Shown here: positions 55,015 to 63,776 of the stretch, one piece after another | Numbering within the stretch: position 1 is the stretch's first letter | How the letters are laid out: each line of letters opens with the position of its first letter | Assembly (NCBI RefSeq): GCF_014192225.1 | Contig: NZ_JACHXS010000016.1 | Coordinates: 62,001-126,000, forward strand | Reading direction: 5' to 3' | Source of the DNA: Pseudoduganella umbonata | GTDB lineage: Bacteria > Pseudomonadota > Gammaproteobacteria > Burkholderiales > Burkholderiaceae_D | DNA length: 64,000 bases | Translations under genes and position numbers: made by a program | The notes under the pieces: generated by a model | Seen by the model: the letters and a program-made list of their open reading frames with translations, nothing else | Told to the model about the DNA's origin: nothing | The model's database searches: none

Positions 55015-56121
55015 ATGAAAAAATTCCTTACTGCCTTCGCCGTTGGCCTGGCCCTGCTGGCGCCGGCTGTCCAGGCCGAGCGCCTGAAAGACCTCGCCAG
55101 CGTTGCCGGCGTGCGGGAAAACCAGCTGATGGGCTATGGCCTCGTGGTCGGCCTGGACGGCAGCGGCGACCAGACCACCCAGACCCCGTTCACGGTCCAG
55201 AGCGTAGCATCGATGCTGCAGCAGCTGGGCGTGACGCTGCCGTCGGGTTCGCAGCTGCAACTGCGCAACGTGGCGGCCGTGATGGTGACGACGTCGCTGC
55301 CGGCGTTCGCACAGCCGGGCCAGCAGCTCGACGTGACGGTGTCGTCGCTGGGCAACGCGCGCAGCCTGCGCGGCGGCACTTTGCTGATGACGCCGCTGAA
55401 AGGCGCCGACGGCAACGTGTACGGCATGGCGCAGGGCAATCTCGTGGTCGGCGGCGTCGGCGCGCAAGCGCCGGGTGGCGGTGCCGCCACCGTCGTCAAC
55501 CACCTGTCGGTGGGGCGCATCAGCAACGGCGCCACCGTCGAGCGCGCGGTGCCGACGGCGCTGGGCGAGGGCGGCCAGATCCGCCTGGAACTGAAGAATG
55601 CCGATTTCGCCACCACCAGCCGCGTGGTCACCGCCATCAACAACCGCTTCGGCGCCGGCGTGGCCTACGCGCTCGATGGCCGGGTGATCCGCGTGACGTC
55701 GCCGGCCGCCTCCGACCAGCGCGTGGCCTTCATCGGCCAGCTGGAAGAGCTGGACGTGCAGCCGGCCGCGCTGGCGGCCAAGGTGATCATGAATGCGCGC
55801 ACCGGCTCGGTGGTGATGAACCAGTCCGTCACGCTGCAGGCGTGTGCCGTTTCGCACGGCAACCTGCAGGTGTCGGTCTCGCCCGACACGCAGGTCAGCC
55901 AGCCGGGGCCGCTGTCCGGCGGCCAGACCGCCGTCACGCAGCCGGGCGCCGTCGACATCCAGCAGGCGCCGGGCAAGGTGCTGCAACTGCAGGCCGGCGC
56001 CCAGCTGGCCGACGTGGTCAAGGCCCTCAACGCCATCGGCGCGTCGCCGCAGGACCTGCTGGCGATCCTGCAGGCGATGAAGGCTTCCGGGGCGCTGCGC
56101 GCCGAACTCGAGATTATTTGA
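55015..56121 (+). CDS. flgI: Flagellar P-ring protein FlgI
   Basis: 368 residues with Sec signal peptide (MKKFLTAFAVGLALLAPAVQA). E-R-L-K-D-L-A-S-V-A-G-V-R-x-N-Q-L-M-G-Y-G-L-V-V-G-L-D-G-S-G-D is diagnostic, as is the terminus LLAILQAMKASGALRAELEII. Periplasmic ring round the rod. Confidence 0.97.
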   Translation: MKKFLTAFAVGLALLAPAVQAERLKDLASVAGVRENQLMGYGLVVGLDGSGDQTTQTPFTVQSVASMLQQLGVTLPSGSQLQLRNVAAVMVTTSLPAFAQPGQQLDVTVSSLGNARSLRGGTLLMTPLKGADGNVYGMAQGNLVVGGVGAQAPGGGAATVVNHLSVGRISNGATVERAVPTALGEGGQIRLELKNADFATTSRVVTAINNRFGAGVAYALDGRVIRVTSPAASDQRVAFIGQLEELDVQPAALAAKVIMNARTGSVVMNQSVTLQACAVSHGNLQVSVSPDTQVSQPGPLSGGQTAVTQPGAVDIQQAPGKVLQLQAGAQLADVVKALNAIGASPQDLLAILQAMKASGALRAELEII

Positions 56122-56133
56122 CCGGGGAACGCC

Positions 56134-57090
56134 ATGATCCGCCAGACCAGCACACCGACCGACCTTTCCGCCAATCTTGCGCTCGACTCCAAGGGCCTGG
56201 CGGAATTGCGCCAGGGCGCCAAGGCGGGCTCGCCCGAGGCGCTGAAGGGCGCGGCCACGCAATTCGAAGCCATGTTCGTCAACATGATGTTGAAGAGCAT
56301 GCGCGAGGCCACGCCGCAGGAAGGGCTGCTGGACAATTCGCAGACGAAGATGTTCACCACGATGCTGGACCAGCAGACCAGCCAGAACATCGCGAAAAAG
56401 GGTGTCGGGCTGGCGGACGTGCTGGTGCGGCAACTGTCGAAGACGGCCGGCCTGAGCGGCCAGGATGCCGCGGCAGGGGCGGAAACCGGCCTGCCGGAAG
56501 GCGGCTTCACGAAGTCGATGCTGGATGCGGCAAGGCTGCAGCGCTCGATCGATGCGGCCGGCGGCAACGCGGCCCTGGGGACCAGGGCGGTGGGAACGGC
56601 GGCCAGCGAAGTGGCACCGAGCACCTCGCGCCATGCGCACGTGCGCGCGTTCGCCGACAAGCTGGCCAGCCACGCCGAGGAAGCCAGCCGCGCCACCGGC
56701 ATCCCGGCCAAGTTCATGCTGGGCCAGGCCGCGCTGGAGAGCGGCTGGGGGCGGCGCGAGATCAAGGGGAGCAACGGCGCCAGCAGCCACAACCTCTTCG
56801 GCATCAAGGCCGGCAGCGACTGGAAGGGCAAGACAGTCGACGTGGCCACCACCGAGTACGTCAACGGCCGGGCGCAGCGCAAGATTGAGCGGTTCCGCGC
56901 CTACGACAGCTACGCCGACAGCTTCAAGGATTATGCCAAGCTCATCACGGACAACCCGCGCTACGAGAAAGTGCTGGCCAGCGCCGGCGATGCCGCCGCG
57001 TTTGCGCGCAACCTGCAAAAGGCCGGCTACGCGACCGATCCGAACTATGCGGCGAAGCTGGCGGCCGTCATCAACAAGACGCTCGTGTAG
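56134..57090 (+). CDS. flgJ: Rod cap and peptidoglycan hydrolase FlgJ
   Basis: 318 residues, the two-domain form. Residues 1-100 are the rod-binding domain (ATQFEAMFVNMMLKSMREA). After a linker, residues about 165-318 are a glucosaminidase-type (GH73) domain with probable catalytic E202 in A-L-E-S-G-W-G and SSHNLFGIKAG. It opens the cell wall for the rod. Confidence 0.95.
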   Translation: MIRQTSTPTDLSANLALDSKGLAELRQGAKAGSPEALKGAATQFEAMFVNMMLKSMREATPQEGLLDNSQTKMFTTMLDQQTSQNIAKKGVGLADVLVRQLSKTAGLSGQDAAAGAETGLPEGGFTKSMLDAARLQRSIDAAGGNAALGTRAVGTAASEVAPSTSRHAHVRAFADKLASHAEEASRATGIPAKFMLGQAALESGWGRREIKGSNGASSHNLFGIKAGSDWKGKTVDVATTEYVNGRAQRKIERFRAYDSYADSFKDYAKLITDNPRYEKVLASAGDAAAFARNLQKAGYATDPNYAAKLAAVINKTLV

Positions 57091-57133
57091 CGGGTGACAA
57101 ACCACCCGTCGTGCACGTTAGCTTTGCGGCAAC

Positions 57134-57160
57134 TCAAGTTCCGCTGCGTATTGCCGTAAA
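57134..57160 (+). promoter_or_regulatory. Sigma-28 (FliA) promoter of flgKL
   Basis: TCAAGTTC, 11-base spacer, GCCGTAAA, 27 bases before the flgK start. It keeps the exact spacing of FliA promoters, and most -35 and -10 bases agree. Confidence 0.8.
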
Positions 57161-57187
57161 CTAGCCACATCAGGAAAGAGCGTAAGC

Positions 57188-59080
57188 ATGAGCAATCTAC
57201 TCAGCATCGGCAGGACCGGCCTGCTGGCGGCGCAAACCGGCATCGCCACCACCGGTCACAACATCACGAACTCGAGCGTGCCTGGCTACACGCGCCAGGG
57301 CGTGGTGCAGTCGACGCTGCCACCGCTCGGCCAGGGCGTGGGTTACGTGGGTACCGGCACGCAAGTGGCGCAGATCAAGCGTTACTACGACGATTTCCTG
57401 AACAAGCAGGTGATGAACGCGCAGTCGACCCAGGGTTCGGTCGATGCCTACCTGAGCCAGATGAGCCAGATCGACAACATGCTGAGCGACGCCACCATCG
57501 GGCTGTCGCCGGCGCTGCAGGATTTCTTCCGCGGCGTGCAGACGGCCAACTCGACGCCGTCGCTGCAATCGTCGCGCACGTCGATGCTGTCGGGCGCCGA
57601 AACGCTGGCGGCGCGCTTCCAAGAAGTGTCCGGCCGGCTGCAGGAGTTGCAGGATGGCGTGAACACGAACATCACGAACACGGTCAACGGCATCAATTCG
57701 TATGCGACCCAGATCGCCAACCTGAACAACCAGATCTCCGCGCTGACCACCGATCCGCTGAACCCGCCGAACGACCTGCTCGACCAGCGCGACCGGCTTG
57801 TGCGCGAGCTGAACCAGCAGGTGAAGATCACCGTGCTGCCGTCGGACAACAACATGCTGAACATCACGTTCGGCTCCGGCCAGCCGCTGGTGGTGGGGAC
57901 CAGCCACCTGGAGATGGCGGCCGTGCAGTCGCCGACCGATCCCGGCCGCCTGGTGGTGTCTTATCCCGCCACCGGCCGCAGCACGATCATTGCCGACGAT
58001 ACGTTCGCCGGCGGCGCGCTGGGCGGGCTGATGGACTTCCGCCGCGAATCGCTGGACCGCGTGCAGAACCAGATCGGCCAGGTGGCCGCCGGGCTGACGC
58101 AGGCGTTCAACGAGCAGCACCGCCTGGGGCAGGACCTGAACGGCGACCTGGGCGGCGATTTCTTCACGCCGCTGAAGGGCTATGTCGGCTACGATGCGCG
58201 CAACTCGCCGCTCAGCACGGCCGAGCTGGATGCGTCGATCACCGATGCCCGCGCGCTGACCGGGCTCGACTACGAGGTGAACTATGGCGGCGATCCGGCC
58301 TCCTACACGGTCACGCGCTCGGACGGTGCAGTGACGGCGATCGCCGACCCGTCCGTGCCGCAGGAGATCGATGGCGTCACGTACACATTTACCGGCGACC
58401 CGCAGGTGGGTGACCGGATCCAGGTGCGCCCCACGTACACAACGGCGGCCGATTTCGGCGTGGCGATCACCGATTACCGCAAGATCGCACTGGCGTCCCC
58501 GGTGGCGACGTCGGTGCCGACGACGAACGCCGGCAACGGCAAGATCAGCGCCGGCGTGGTCGACGAAGCCTACATCGGCAGCCCGCTGACGGAACCGGTG
58601 ACGCTGACGTTCACGAACGGCGAAATCACCGGCTTCCCCGACGGCAGCACCGTGGCGTACGAAGAAGGCGCGCCGCTCAGTTTCGGCGGCATCAATTTCT
58701 CGATATCCGGCACGCCGGCCGAGGGCGACACCTTCATCGTCGGCCCGAACACGAGCGGTGTCGGCGATGGCCGCAACGGCGTGCTGCTGGCCAGCCTGCA
58801 AACGCAGAACATCCTGAACAACGGCACGTCCACATTCCAGGGCGGCTATGCGGCAACGGTGAACTTCGTCGGCAACAAGACGCGCGAGTTGCAGGTAGGC
58901 AGCGCCGCCAGCGATACCGCCGTCGACCAGGCCATTGCCGCGCAGCAGAGCGTATCCGGCGTCAACCTCGACGAGGAAGCCGCGAACCTGCTGCGCTACC
59001 AGCAGGCCTACCAGGCGGCCGGCAAGGTGATGCAGGTGGCAGGAACATTGTTCGACACGCTGCTGTCGATCGCACAGTAA
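57188..59080 (+). CDS. flgK: Hook-filament junction protein FlgK
   Basis: 630 residues. N-terminal LLSIGRTGLLAAQTGIATTGHNITNSSVPGYTRQ and C-terminal SGVNLDEEAANLLRYQQAYQAAGKVMQVAGTLFDTLLSIAQ are standard. The middle has a repeated F-x-G-x-P-x-x-G-D motif (TFTGDPQVGDRIQV and SISGTPAEGDTFIV), also found in FlgL. Exported with FlgN help; preceded by its own sigma-28 promoter. Confidence 0.97.
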   Translation: MSNLLSIGRTGLLAAQTGIATTGHNITNSSVPGYTRQGVVQSTLPPLGQGVGYVGTGTQVAQIKRYYDDFLNKQVMNAQSTQGSVDAYLSQMSQIDNMLSDATIGLSPALQDFFRGVQTANSTPSLQSSRTSMLSGAETLAARFQEVSGRLQELQDGVNTNITNTVNGINSYATQIANLNNQISALTTDPLNPPNDLLDQRDRLVRELNQQVKITVLPSDNNMLNITFGSGQPLVVGTSHLEMAAVQSPTDPGRLVVSYPATGRSTIIADDTFAGGALGGLMDFRRESLDRVQNQIGQVAAGLTQAFNEQHRLGQDLNGDLGGDFFTPLKGYVGYDARNSPLSTAELDASITDARALTGLDYEVNYGGDPASYTVTRSDGAVTAIADPSVPQEIDGVTYTFTGDPQVGDRIQVRPTYTTAADFGVAITDYRKIALASPVATSVPTTNAGNGKISAGVVDEAYIGSPLTEPVTLTFTNGEITGFPDGSTVAYEEGAPLSFGGINFSISGTPAEGDTFIVGPNTSGVGDGRNGVLLASLQTQNILNNGTSTFQGGYAATVNFVGNKTRELQVGSAASDTAVDQAIAAQQSVSGVNLDEEAANLLRYQQAYQAAGKVMQVAGTLFDTLLSIAQ

Positions 59081-59095
59081 TTTTCGAGGTTGATC

Positions 59096-60334
59096 ATGGC
59101 AATCCGTATCAGTACCCAGACGATGTACGACCGCAATGTCTCGCAGCTGGCGAACCTGCAGGGTAACATGCTGCGCACGCAGATGCAGCTGTCCACCGAC
59201 CGCCGCGTGCTGACGCCGGCGGACGATCCGGTGGCATCGGCCCGCGCGCTGGAAGTGACGCAGTCGCAGCAGATGAACGAGCAATTCGAATTGAACCGCC
59301 AGAATGCGAATGCTTCGCTGAGCCAGGTCGATACGGTGATGCAGTCGGTGAGCGACATCATGGAAGCGGCACTGGCCGAGGTGGTACGGGCCGGCAACCC
59401 CGGCCAGGGCCAGTCGGACCGCGACGCGGTCGCTACCGCGCTGGAAGGGCAGCTGAACGATCTGCTGGGCCAGGCCAACTCGGCCGACGGTACCGGCGGC
59501 TACCTGTTCTCCGGGTTCAAGACCAACACCCAGCCGTTCGCGCTGACGAGCACCGGGGCCACCTATTTCGGCGACCAGGGCCAGCGCGAACTGCAGGTCG
59601 GTTCGGGGCGGCAGATGGCGATCAGCGCATCGGGCAGCCAGATCTTCGAGCAGAACCTGACCGGCAACGGCACGTTCCAGACCAAGGCCGATCCGGGCAA
59701 CGCCGAGCGGGGCGGCACCGGCATCATCGCCCCTGGCAGCGTCATCGACGCGAGCGCGCTGACCGGCGATAACTACACGGTCAATTTCACGAAGGACGCC
59801 ACCACCGGCCTGGTGCAATTTTCGGTCACGAACACCACCGACGGCACCGAGGCCGTGCCGCTCACCGACTTCAAGGCCGGCGAGCCGATCACCTTCGACG
59901 GACTCACGTTCGACATTGCCGGCGCACCGGCCGATGGCGACATCTTCACGATCGAGCCCAGCAAGAACCAGTCCGTCTTCGCGACGATCCGCGACGTGAT
60001 CACGGCACTGCGCGAGGCCGGCACGGGCCCGACCGCGGGTGCGCAGCTGACGAACGCGCTGAACACGGCCAACCAGAACCTGCAGAACGCGCAGGACAAC
60101 GTCCTGTCGGTCGTCGCCTCGGTCGGCGCGCGCCAGAATGAACTCGATTCGCTCGATTTGTCGGGCTCGGCGCTGGACATCGAATACGTGGACCAGATCA
60201 CCAACCTGGTCGGCCTGACCACGCGCGGCCAGATTGCCGCGGTCTCCCTGTTCCAGCAGCAGACCACCAGCCTGACCGCCGCCCAGCAAACCTTCCGCGC
60301 CGCCACCCAGCTCTCGCTGTTCAACTACATCTGA
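59096..60334 (+). CDS. flgL: Hook-filament junction protein FlgL
   Basis: 412 residues from ATG 59096 with GAGG upstream. Flagellin-like N-terminus (RISTQTMYDRNVSQLANLQGNMLRTQMQLSTDRRVLTPADDP) and C-terminus (LTAAQQTFRAATQLSLFNYI). The central FDIAGAPADGDIFTIEP segment matches the repeat of FlgK. Last of the flg series; its stop is followed at once by REP-like cluster D. Confidence 0.96.
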   Translation: MAIRISTQTMYDRNVSQLANLQGNMLRTQMQLSTDRRVLTPADDPVASARALEVTQSQQMNEQFELNRQNANASLSQVDTVMQSVSDIMEAALAEVVRAGNPGQGQSDRDAVATALEGQLNDLLGQANSADGTGGYLFSGFKTNTQPFALTSTGATYFGDQGQRELQVGSGRQMAISASGSQIFEQNLTGNGTFQTKADPGNAERGGTGIIAPGSVIDASALTGDNYTVNFTKDATTGLVQFSVTNTTDGTEAVPLTDFKAGEPITFDGLTFDIAGAPADGDIFTIEPSKNQSVFATIRDVITALREAGTGPTAGAQLTNALNTANQNLQNAQDNVLSVVASVGARQNELDSLDLSGSALDIEYVDQITNLVGLTTRGQIAAVSLFQQQTTSLTAAQQTFRAATQLSLFNYI

Positions 60335-60336
60335 CG

Positions 60337-60429
60337 GCAAAACCGGTGACAGACACCAGGTTTTTTGGAATATTTCCTTGAAACCGGTGACAGACACCGG
60401 TTTTTTTGAAATATTTTCTGAATACCGGC
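60337..60429. repeat. REP-like palindrome cluster D, next to the RAYT gene
   Basis: Two heads in the same orientation, each ACCGGTGACAGACACC with A before and T after, at about 60339-60366 (one base changed, CAGG for CGG) and 60381-60408. Spacers are AATATTTCCTTGAAA (60369-60383) and AAATATTTTCTGAAT after the second. They lie between convergent flgL and the RAYT gene. Confidence 0.87.
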
Positions 60430-60453
60430 GCTGTCGCTGTTATGTCAAAGTAG

Positions 60454-61101
60454 TCACGGTGATGGCTTGCCGGGACGGTCAGGTTGCTTGGCGATGCGGT
60501 CGTTCGGCAGCGACTCCTTGAATCCTTCCCGCAGCTGTGTCAGCTCGGTTTCTGTCAGTGCCTGTTTGAACAAGCTGCGATAGTTCTGTTGACGTTCCGC
60601 GTCATTGCAACCCAGCCCGTCATACAGCTCGTGCCGGCTTAGAAGGCGATCCTCGCCAAGCCCGGCATTACCGCGATAACTCGACCATCGATAACTCTCT
60701 TGATGAGCCACCATCCCGGCACGCACCGGATTGAGCTCGATATACTGTTGGCATATGAATAAGTACTGCTCTGTCGGCACAGGGCACGACCAGTAGCGGC
60801 CTTCCCAGGTGGAGCCGCTCCTGCCCAGGCGCCTGTTGAGGTAAGAACTGTACTGCTGACCCAGCAAACGGAACAACCGAGCCGGCGCGCTGATGTCATC
60901 GAACGACGTCAGGATGTGTACATGGTTGGTCATCATCACATAAGCATGGATTGCGCAGCCAGTAAGCGATGCGTGCTCGCTCAATTTTTCCAGGTACACC
61001 AGATGGTCGGACGGGGTATGGAAGCATGGTTGACGGTTGTGACCGCGTTGAACGATATGAAGCGGCATTCCAGGCAAAACAAGTCGGGCGCGACGTGACA
61101 T
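60454..61101 (-). CDS. REP-associated tyrosine transposase (RAYT, Y1/HUH family)
   Basis: 215 residues. Typical N-terminal start (MSRRARLVLPGMPLHIVQRGHNR), the HUH motif H60-V-H62 in M-M-T-N-H-V-H-I-L, and the catalytic tyrosine Y120 in Q-Q-Y-I-E-L-N-P-V-R-A-G-M-V. RAYTs are single-copy domesticated relatives of IS200/IS605 transposases that mobilise or maintain REP palindromes and are not self-mobile. It is flanked on both sides by palindromes of one family (60337-60429 and 61203-61250). Short inverted motifs AGTAGTCAC (60449-60457) and GTGACTAGT (61172-61180) also bracket it. Confidence 0.92.
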   Translation of the reverse strand: MSRRARLVLPGMPLHIVQRGHNRQPCFHTPSDHLVYLEKLSEHASLTGCAIHAYVMMTNHVHILTSFDDISAPARLFRLLGQQYSSYLNRRLGRSGSTWEGRYWSCPVPTEQYLFICQQYIELNPVRAGMVAHQESYRWSSYRGNAGLGEDRLLSRHELYDGLGCNDAERQQNYRSLFKQALTETELTQLREGFKESLPNDRIAKQPDRPGKPSP

Positions 61102-61202
61102 GAGGGGCCTCCATTGGAAGACATCCTCAATGGTGATAGTGGCGCTTGGTCGTGCTGCTGCGCAATCTCAAGTGACTAGTATCGAGCGATGAAGCCTCCT
61201 TC

Positions 61203-61250
61203 GCAGTTTCCCAAGAATGTTGCAAAAAAACCGGTGTCTGTCACCGGTTT
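61203..61250. repeat. REP-like palindrome E at the 3' end of fliR
   Basis: AAAAAAACCGGTGTCTGTCACCGGTTTT, the inverted orientation of cluster D, with spacer TTTCCCAAGAATGTTGC beside it. It overlaps the last codons of fliR and supplies its stop codon. Confidence 0.87.
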
Positions 61251-62065
61251 TGAGGTTGCGGCCGCGCCGGGAACTGGCCTTCGCCCTGCAGGGCGCGCGG
61301 GATCATCTGCGCTTTCTCGGCGCCCTGGCCCAGCAGGTTGACGAACGGGGTGGCAAGGTAGGGCAGGGCGATCATCACCACGATGAAACCGACGCCCAGC
61401 GTGATCGGGAAGCCGATGCCGAACAGGTTCAGCTGGGGCGCGGCGCGCGTCAGGATGCCGAGCGCGACGTTGGTGATCAGCAGCGCGGCGACGATCGGCA
61501 GCGAAAGCTGCACGCCGGCCGAGAAGATCTTCGCGCCCCACAGCGCCAGGTCCCAGAAGCCGCCGCCATGGAACATGCGGCCCGAGATCGGCAGCGTGAA
61601 GAAGCTTTCGGCCAGTGCTTCGAGCAGCCACAGGTGCACATTGGCGACCAACAGCATCAGCGTGGCGATCCACGTCAGGAACTGGGAGATGGCCGACGAG
61701 CGGCCCTGCGACATCGGGTCGAAGAAGCTGGCGAAGCCCAGGCCCATCGTCAGGCTGCTGATCTCGCCGGCCATTTCCACGGCGGCAAACACGAGACGCA
61801 TGGCAAAGCCCATCATGACGCCGGTGATCAGTTCCTTCGCCAGGATCAGCAGGCCTTCCCACGACGCGGGATCGGCCGCCGGCACCGCCGGCACCACCGG
61901 CGCGATGGCCATCGCCACGACGACGCCGAAGCCGAGCCGGGCCGTGCGCGGCACGCGCGCGTTGCCGAACACGGGGGATGCGGCAATCAGCCCCAGCACC
62001 CGCGTCAGCGGCCAGATGAAGCCGGCGATATACGTGTTGATGTCGGCAAGCGTCAGGGCCAGCAT
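61241..62065 (-). CDS. fliR: Flagellar export protein FliR
   Basis: 274 residues, six or seven membrane segments. FGNARVPRTARLGFGVVVAMAIAP, AAVEMAGEISSLTMGLGFASFFDP and NLFGIGFPITLGVGFIVVMIALPYL are the family landmarks. Part of the export gate core with FliP and FliQ. The C-terminal residues Q-P-Q-N-R and the TGA are formed by the REP-like palindrome, so the tail was probably reshaped by its insertion. It lies 45 bases after fliQ. Confidence 0.95.
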   Translation of the reverse strand: MLALTLADINTYIAGFIWPLTRVLGLIAASPVFGNARVPRTARLGFGVVVAMAIAPVVPAVPAADPASWEGLLILAKELITGVMMGFAMRLVFAAVEMAGEISSLTMGLGFASFFDPMSQGRSSAISQFLTWIATLMLLVANVHLWLLEALAESFFTLPISGRMFHGGGFWDLALWGAKIFSAGVQLSLPIVAALLITNVALGILTRAAPQLNLFGIGFPITLGVGFIVVMIALPYLATPFVNLLGQGAEKAQMIPRALQGEGQFPARPQPQNR

Positions 62066-62110
62066 GGCGATGAAGATGAGGGCGAAGATTAAGGTGAAGG
62101 TCGGGGAGCG

Positions 62111-62380
62111 TCAGCCGACCAGGCCGGGAATGCCGCCGAAGATCTCGCGCATGTAGTCGGTCATCACGCCGATCATCCACGGCCCGGCCACCACCAGCGC
62201 GACGAACACGCCGACGAGCTTGGGGATGAACGACAGCGTCGATTCGTTGATCTGCGTGGCGGCCTGGAAGATCGACACGACCAGGCCGATGCCGAGCGCG
62301 ACGAGCAGCAGCGGCGCGGCCACCATCAGCGTCACTTCCATCGCGTGGCGGCCCATCGTCATCACGGTTTCCGGGGTCAT
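62111..62380 (-). CDS. fliQ: Flagellar export protein FliQ
   Basis: 89 residues with two membrane helices (about 18-40 and 52-75). MTPETVMTMGRHAMEVTLMVAAPLLLVALGIGLVVSIFQAATQINESTLSFIPK is canonical. Between fliP (12 bases) and fliR on the minus strand. Confidence 0.96.
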   Translation of the reverse strand: MTPETVMTMGRHAMEVTLMVAAPLLLVALGIGLVVSIFQAATQINESTLSFIPKLVGVFVALVVAGPWMIGVMTDYMREIFGGIPGLVG

Positions 62381-62392
62381 GTTCCGTTATTC

Positions 62393-63136
62393 CTAATAAA
62401 AACTCTGCGACAGTGAGCCCAGCAGCAGTTGCCAGCCGTCGACCAGCACGAACAGCATCAGCTTGAACGGCAGCGCGATCACGGCCGGCGACATCATCAT
62501 CATCCCCATCGCCATCAGCACGGAAGCCACCACCATGTCGATGATCAGGAAGGGGATGAAGATCGCGAAGCCGATCTGGAATGCCGTCTTCAGCTCGCTG
62601 GTAATGAAGGCGGGCACCAGGATCCGCATCGGCACGTCTTCCGGCCCTTGCAGCGCCGGGCTGCGCGAGATCTTCACGAACAGCGCCAGGTCGGCCTGCC
62701 GGGTTTGCTTGAGCATGAAGGTCTTCAGCGGTGCCGCGCCGCGCTCGATGGCCTGCTGCATCGTGATCTGGTTGGCCTGCAGCGGCTGGTAAGCCTCGGT
62801 GTAGATGCGGTCGAAGGTGGGGCCCATCACGAAGAACGTCAGGAACAGCGCCAGCCCGACCATCACCTGGTTCGGCGGCGCCGACTGCGTGCCCATCGCC
62901 TGCCGCAGCAGCGACAGCACGATCACGATCCGCGTAAAGCCCGTCATCATCAGCAGCACGGCGGGCAGGAACGTCAGCGCCGTCATCAGGATCAGCGTCT
63001 GCAGCGTCAGCCCATACTGGACGCCGCCGCCCGGCGCGGGCGTGCTCGTGAAGGCGGGAATCGTGGGTTCCGCAGCCGCCACCAGCGGCAGTGCCATGAG
63101 CATCAACGGCAGTGCTCGAACGAATTTACTTGCCAT
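62393..63136 (-). CDS. fliP: Flagellar export protein FliP
   Basis: 247 residues from ATG 63136, which overlaps the end of fliO by 11 bases (a TTG four codons earlier is less likely). Cleavable-type signal peptide (MASKFVRALPLMLMALPLVAAA), then four membrane segments. Conserved FTRIVIVLSLLRQAMGTQSAPPNQVMVGLALFLTFFVMGP and the C-terminal FKLMLFVLVDGWQLLLGSLSQSFY. Core of the export gate. Confidence 0.96.
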   Translation of the reverse strand: MASKFVRALPLMLMALPLVAAAEPTIPAFTSTPAPGGGVQYGLTLQTLILMTALTFLPAVLLMMTGFTRIVIVLSLLRQAMGTQSAPPNQVMVGLALFLTFFVMGPTFDRIYTEAYQPLQANQITMQQAIERGAAPLKTFMLKQTRQADLALFVKISRSPALQGPEDVPMRILVPAFITSELKTAFQIGFAIFIPFLIIDMVVASVLMAMGMMMMSPAVIALPFKLMLFVLVDGWQLLLGSLSQSFY

Positions 63137-63776
63137 TGCGCTTTTCAATCGTTTGCTTGAACCATTCGGAGAAATTGGTCGCCGGCAGCGCGTGCTGCCG
63201 GGCCGGATCGGCCGAACCGGCCAGGTCGTCTTCCTGCCGCGGCAGCGTGGCCAGCGCGTTCATGCGGCCCGGCGAGGCGCCGACGACGATCCACTGGTCG
63301 CCGACCTCGACGACGAGAATGCGCTCGCGCGCGCCGACCGACAGCGCGCCGACCAGCTTCACGGTACTGCCGCCGGTGACATTGCGCGGGCCGAAGCGCT
63401 TCAGCGCCCACGCCAGGCCGACCAGGATGGCCAGCACGAAGGCCAGCGCGGCCACCGTCTGCAGCAGGCTGCCCGCCGCCGATGGGGCCGTGGGCATGGC
63501 CGGCGGCGTCGCAGTGCGGGCACCGGCCAGCACGGCCTGCTGTTCCGGCGTGGCGGCCGGTGGCGGCACCGGGCCCGGCGCCGGCGCCTGTTCGGGCGAA
63601 ACGACGGTGGCCGGCTCGCCCGCCTTCACGGGCGCGACGGTGCGGTCGGCGGGATTGGTGATGACGGGCGCAGGGGCGGTGGAAGGCGCGGGCGCGGTGG
63701 CCTGCGGCTGCGCAAACGCAACGCTGCCGGCCAGGACGCCGCCTGCCAGCAGTGCGGAAACCAGGACACGCTTCAT
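63126..63776 (-). CDS. fliO: Flagellar assembly protein FliO
   Basis: 216 residues. Signal peptide (MKRVLVSALLAGGVLAGSVAFA), a proline/alanine-rich periplasmic stretch of about 90 residues, one membrane helix (about 105-125, LLQTVAALAFVLAILVGLAWALKRFGPR), then a small cytoplasmic FliO domain (LSVGARERILVVEVGDQWIVVG). Helps FliP assemble. The start overlaps the fliN stop (ATGA). Confidence 0.92.
   Translation of the reverse strand: MKRVLVSALLAGGVLAGSVAFAQPQATAPAPSTAPAPVITNPADRTVAPVKAGEPATVVSPEQAPAPGPVPPPAATPEQQAVLAGARTATPPAMPTAPSAAGSLLQTVAALAFVLAILVGLAWALKRFGPRNVTGGSTVKLVGALSVGARERILVVEVGDQWIVVGASPGRMNALATLPRQEDDLAGSADPARQHALPATNFSEWFKQTIEKRNGK

Noticed and set aside
54865..57105. 746-codon minus-strand frame
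   Set aside because: Antisense to flgI and flgJ.
57197..60397. 1066-codon minus-strand frame
   Set aside because: Antisense to flgK and flgL, with shadow composition and no domain.
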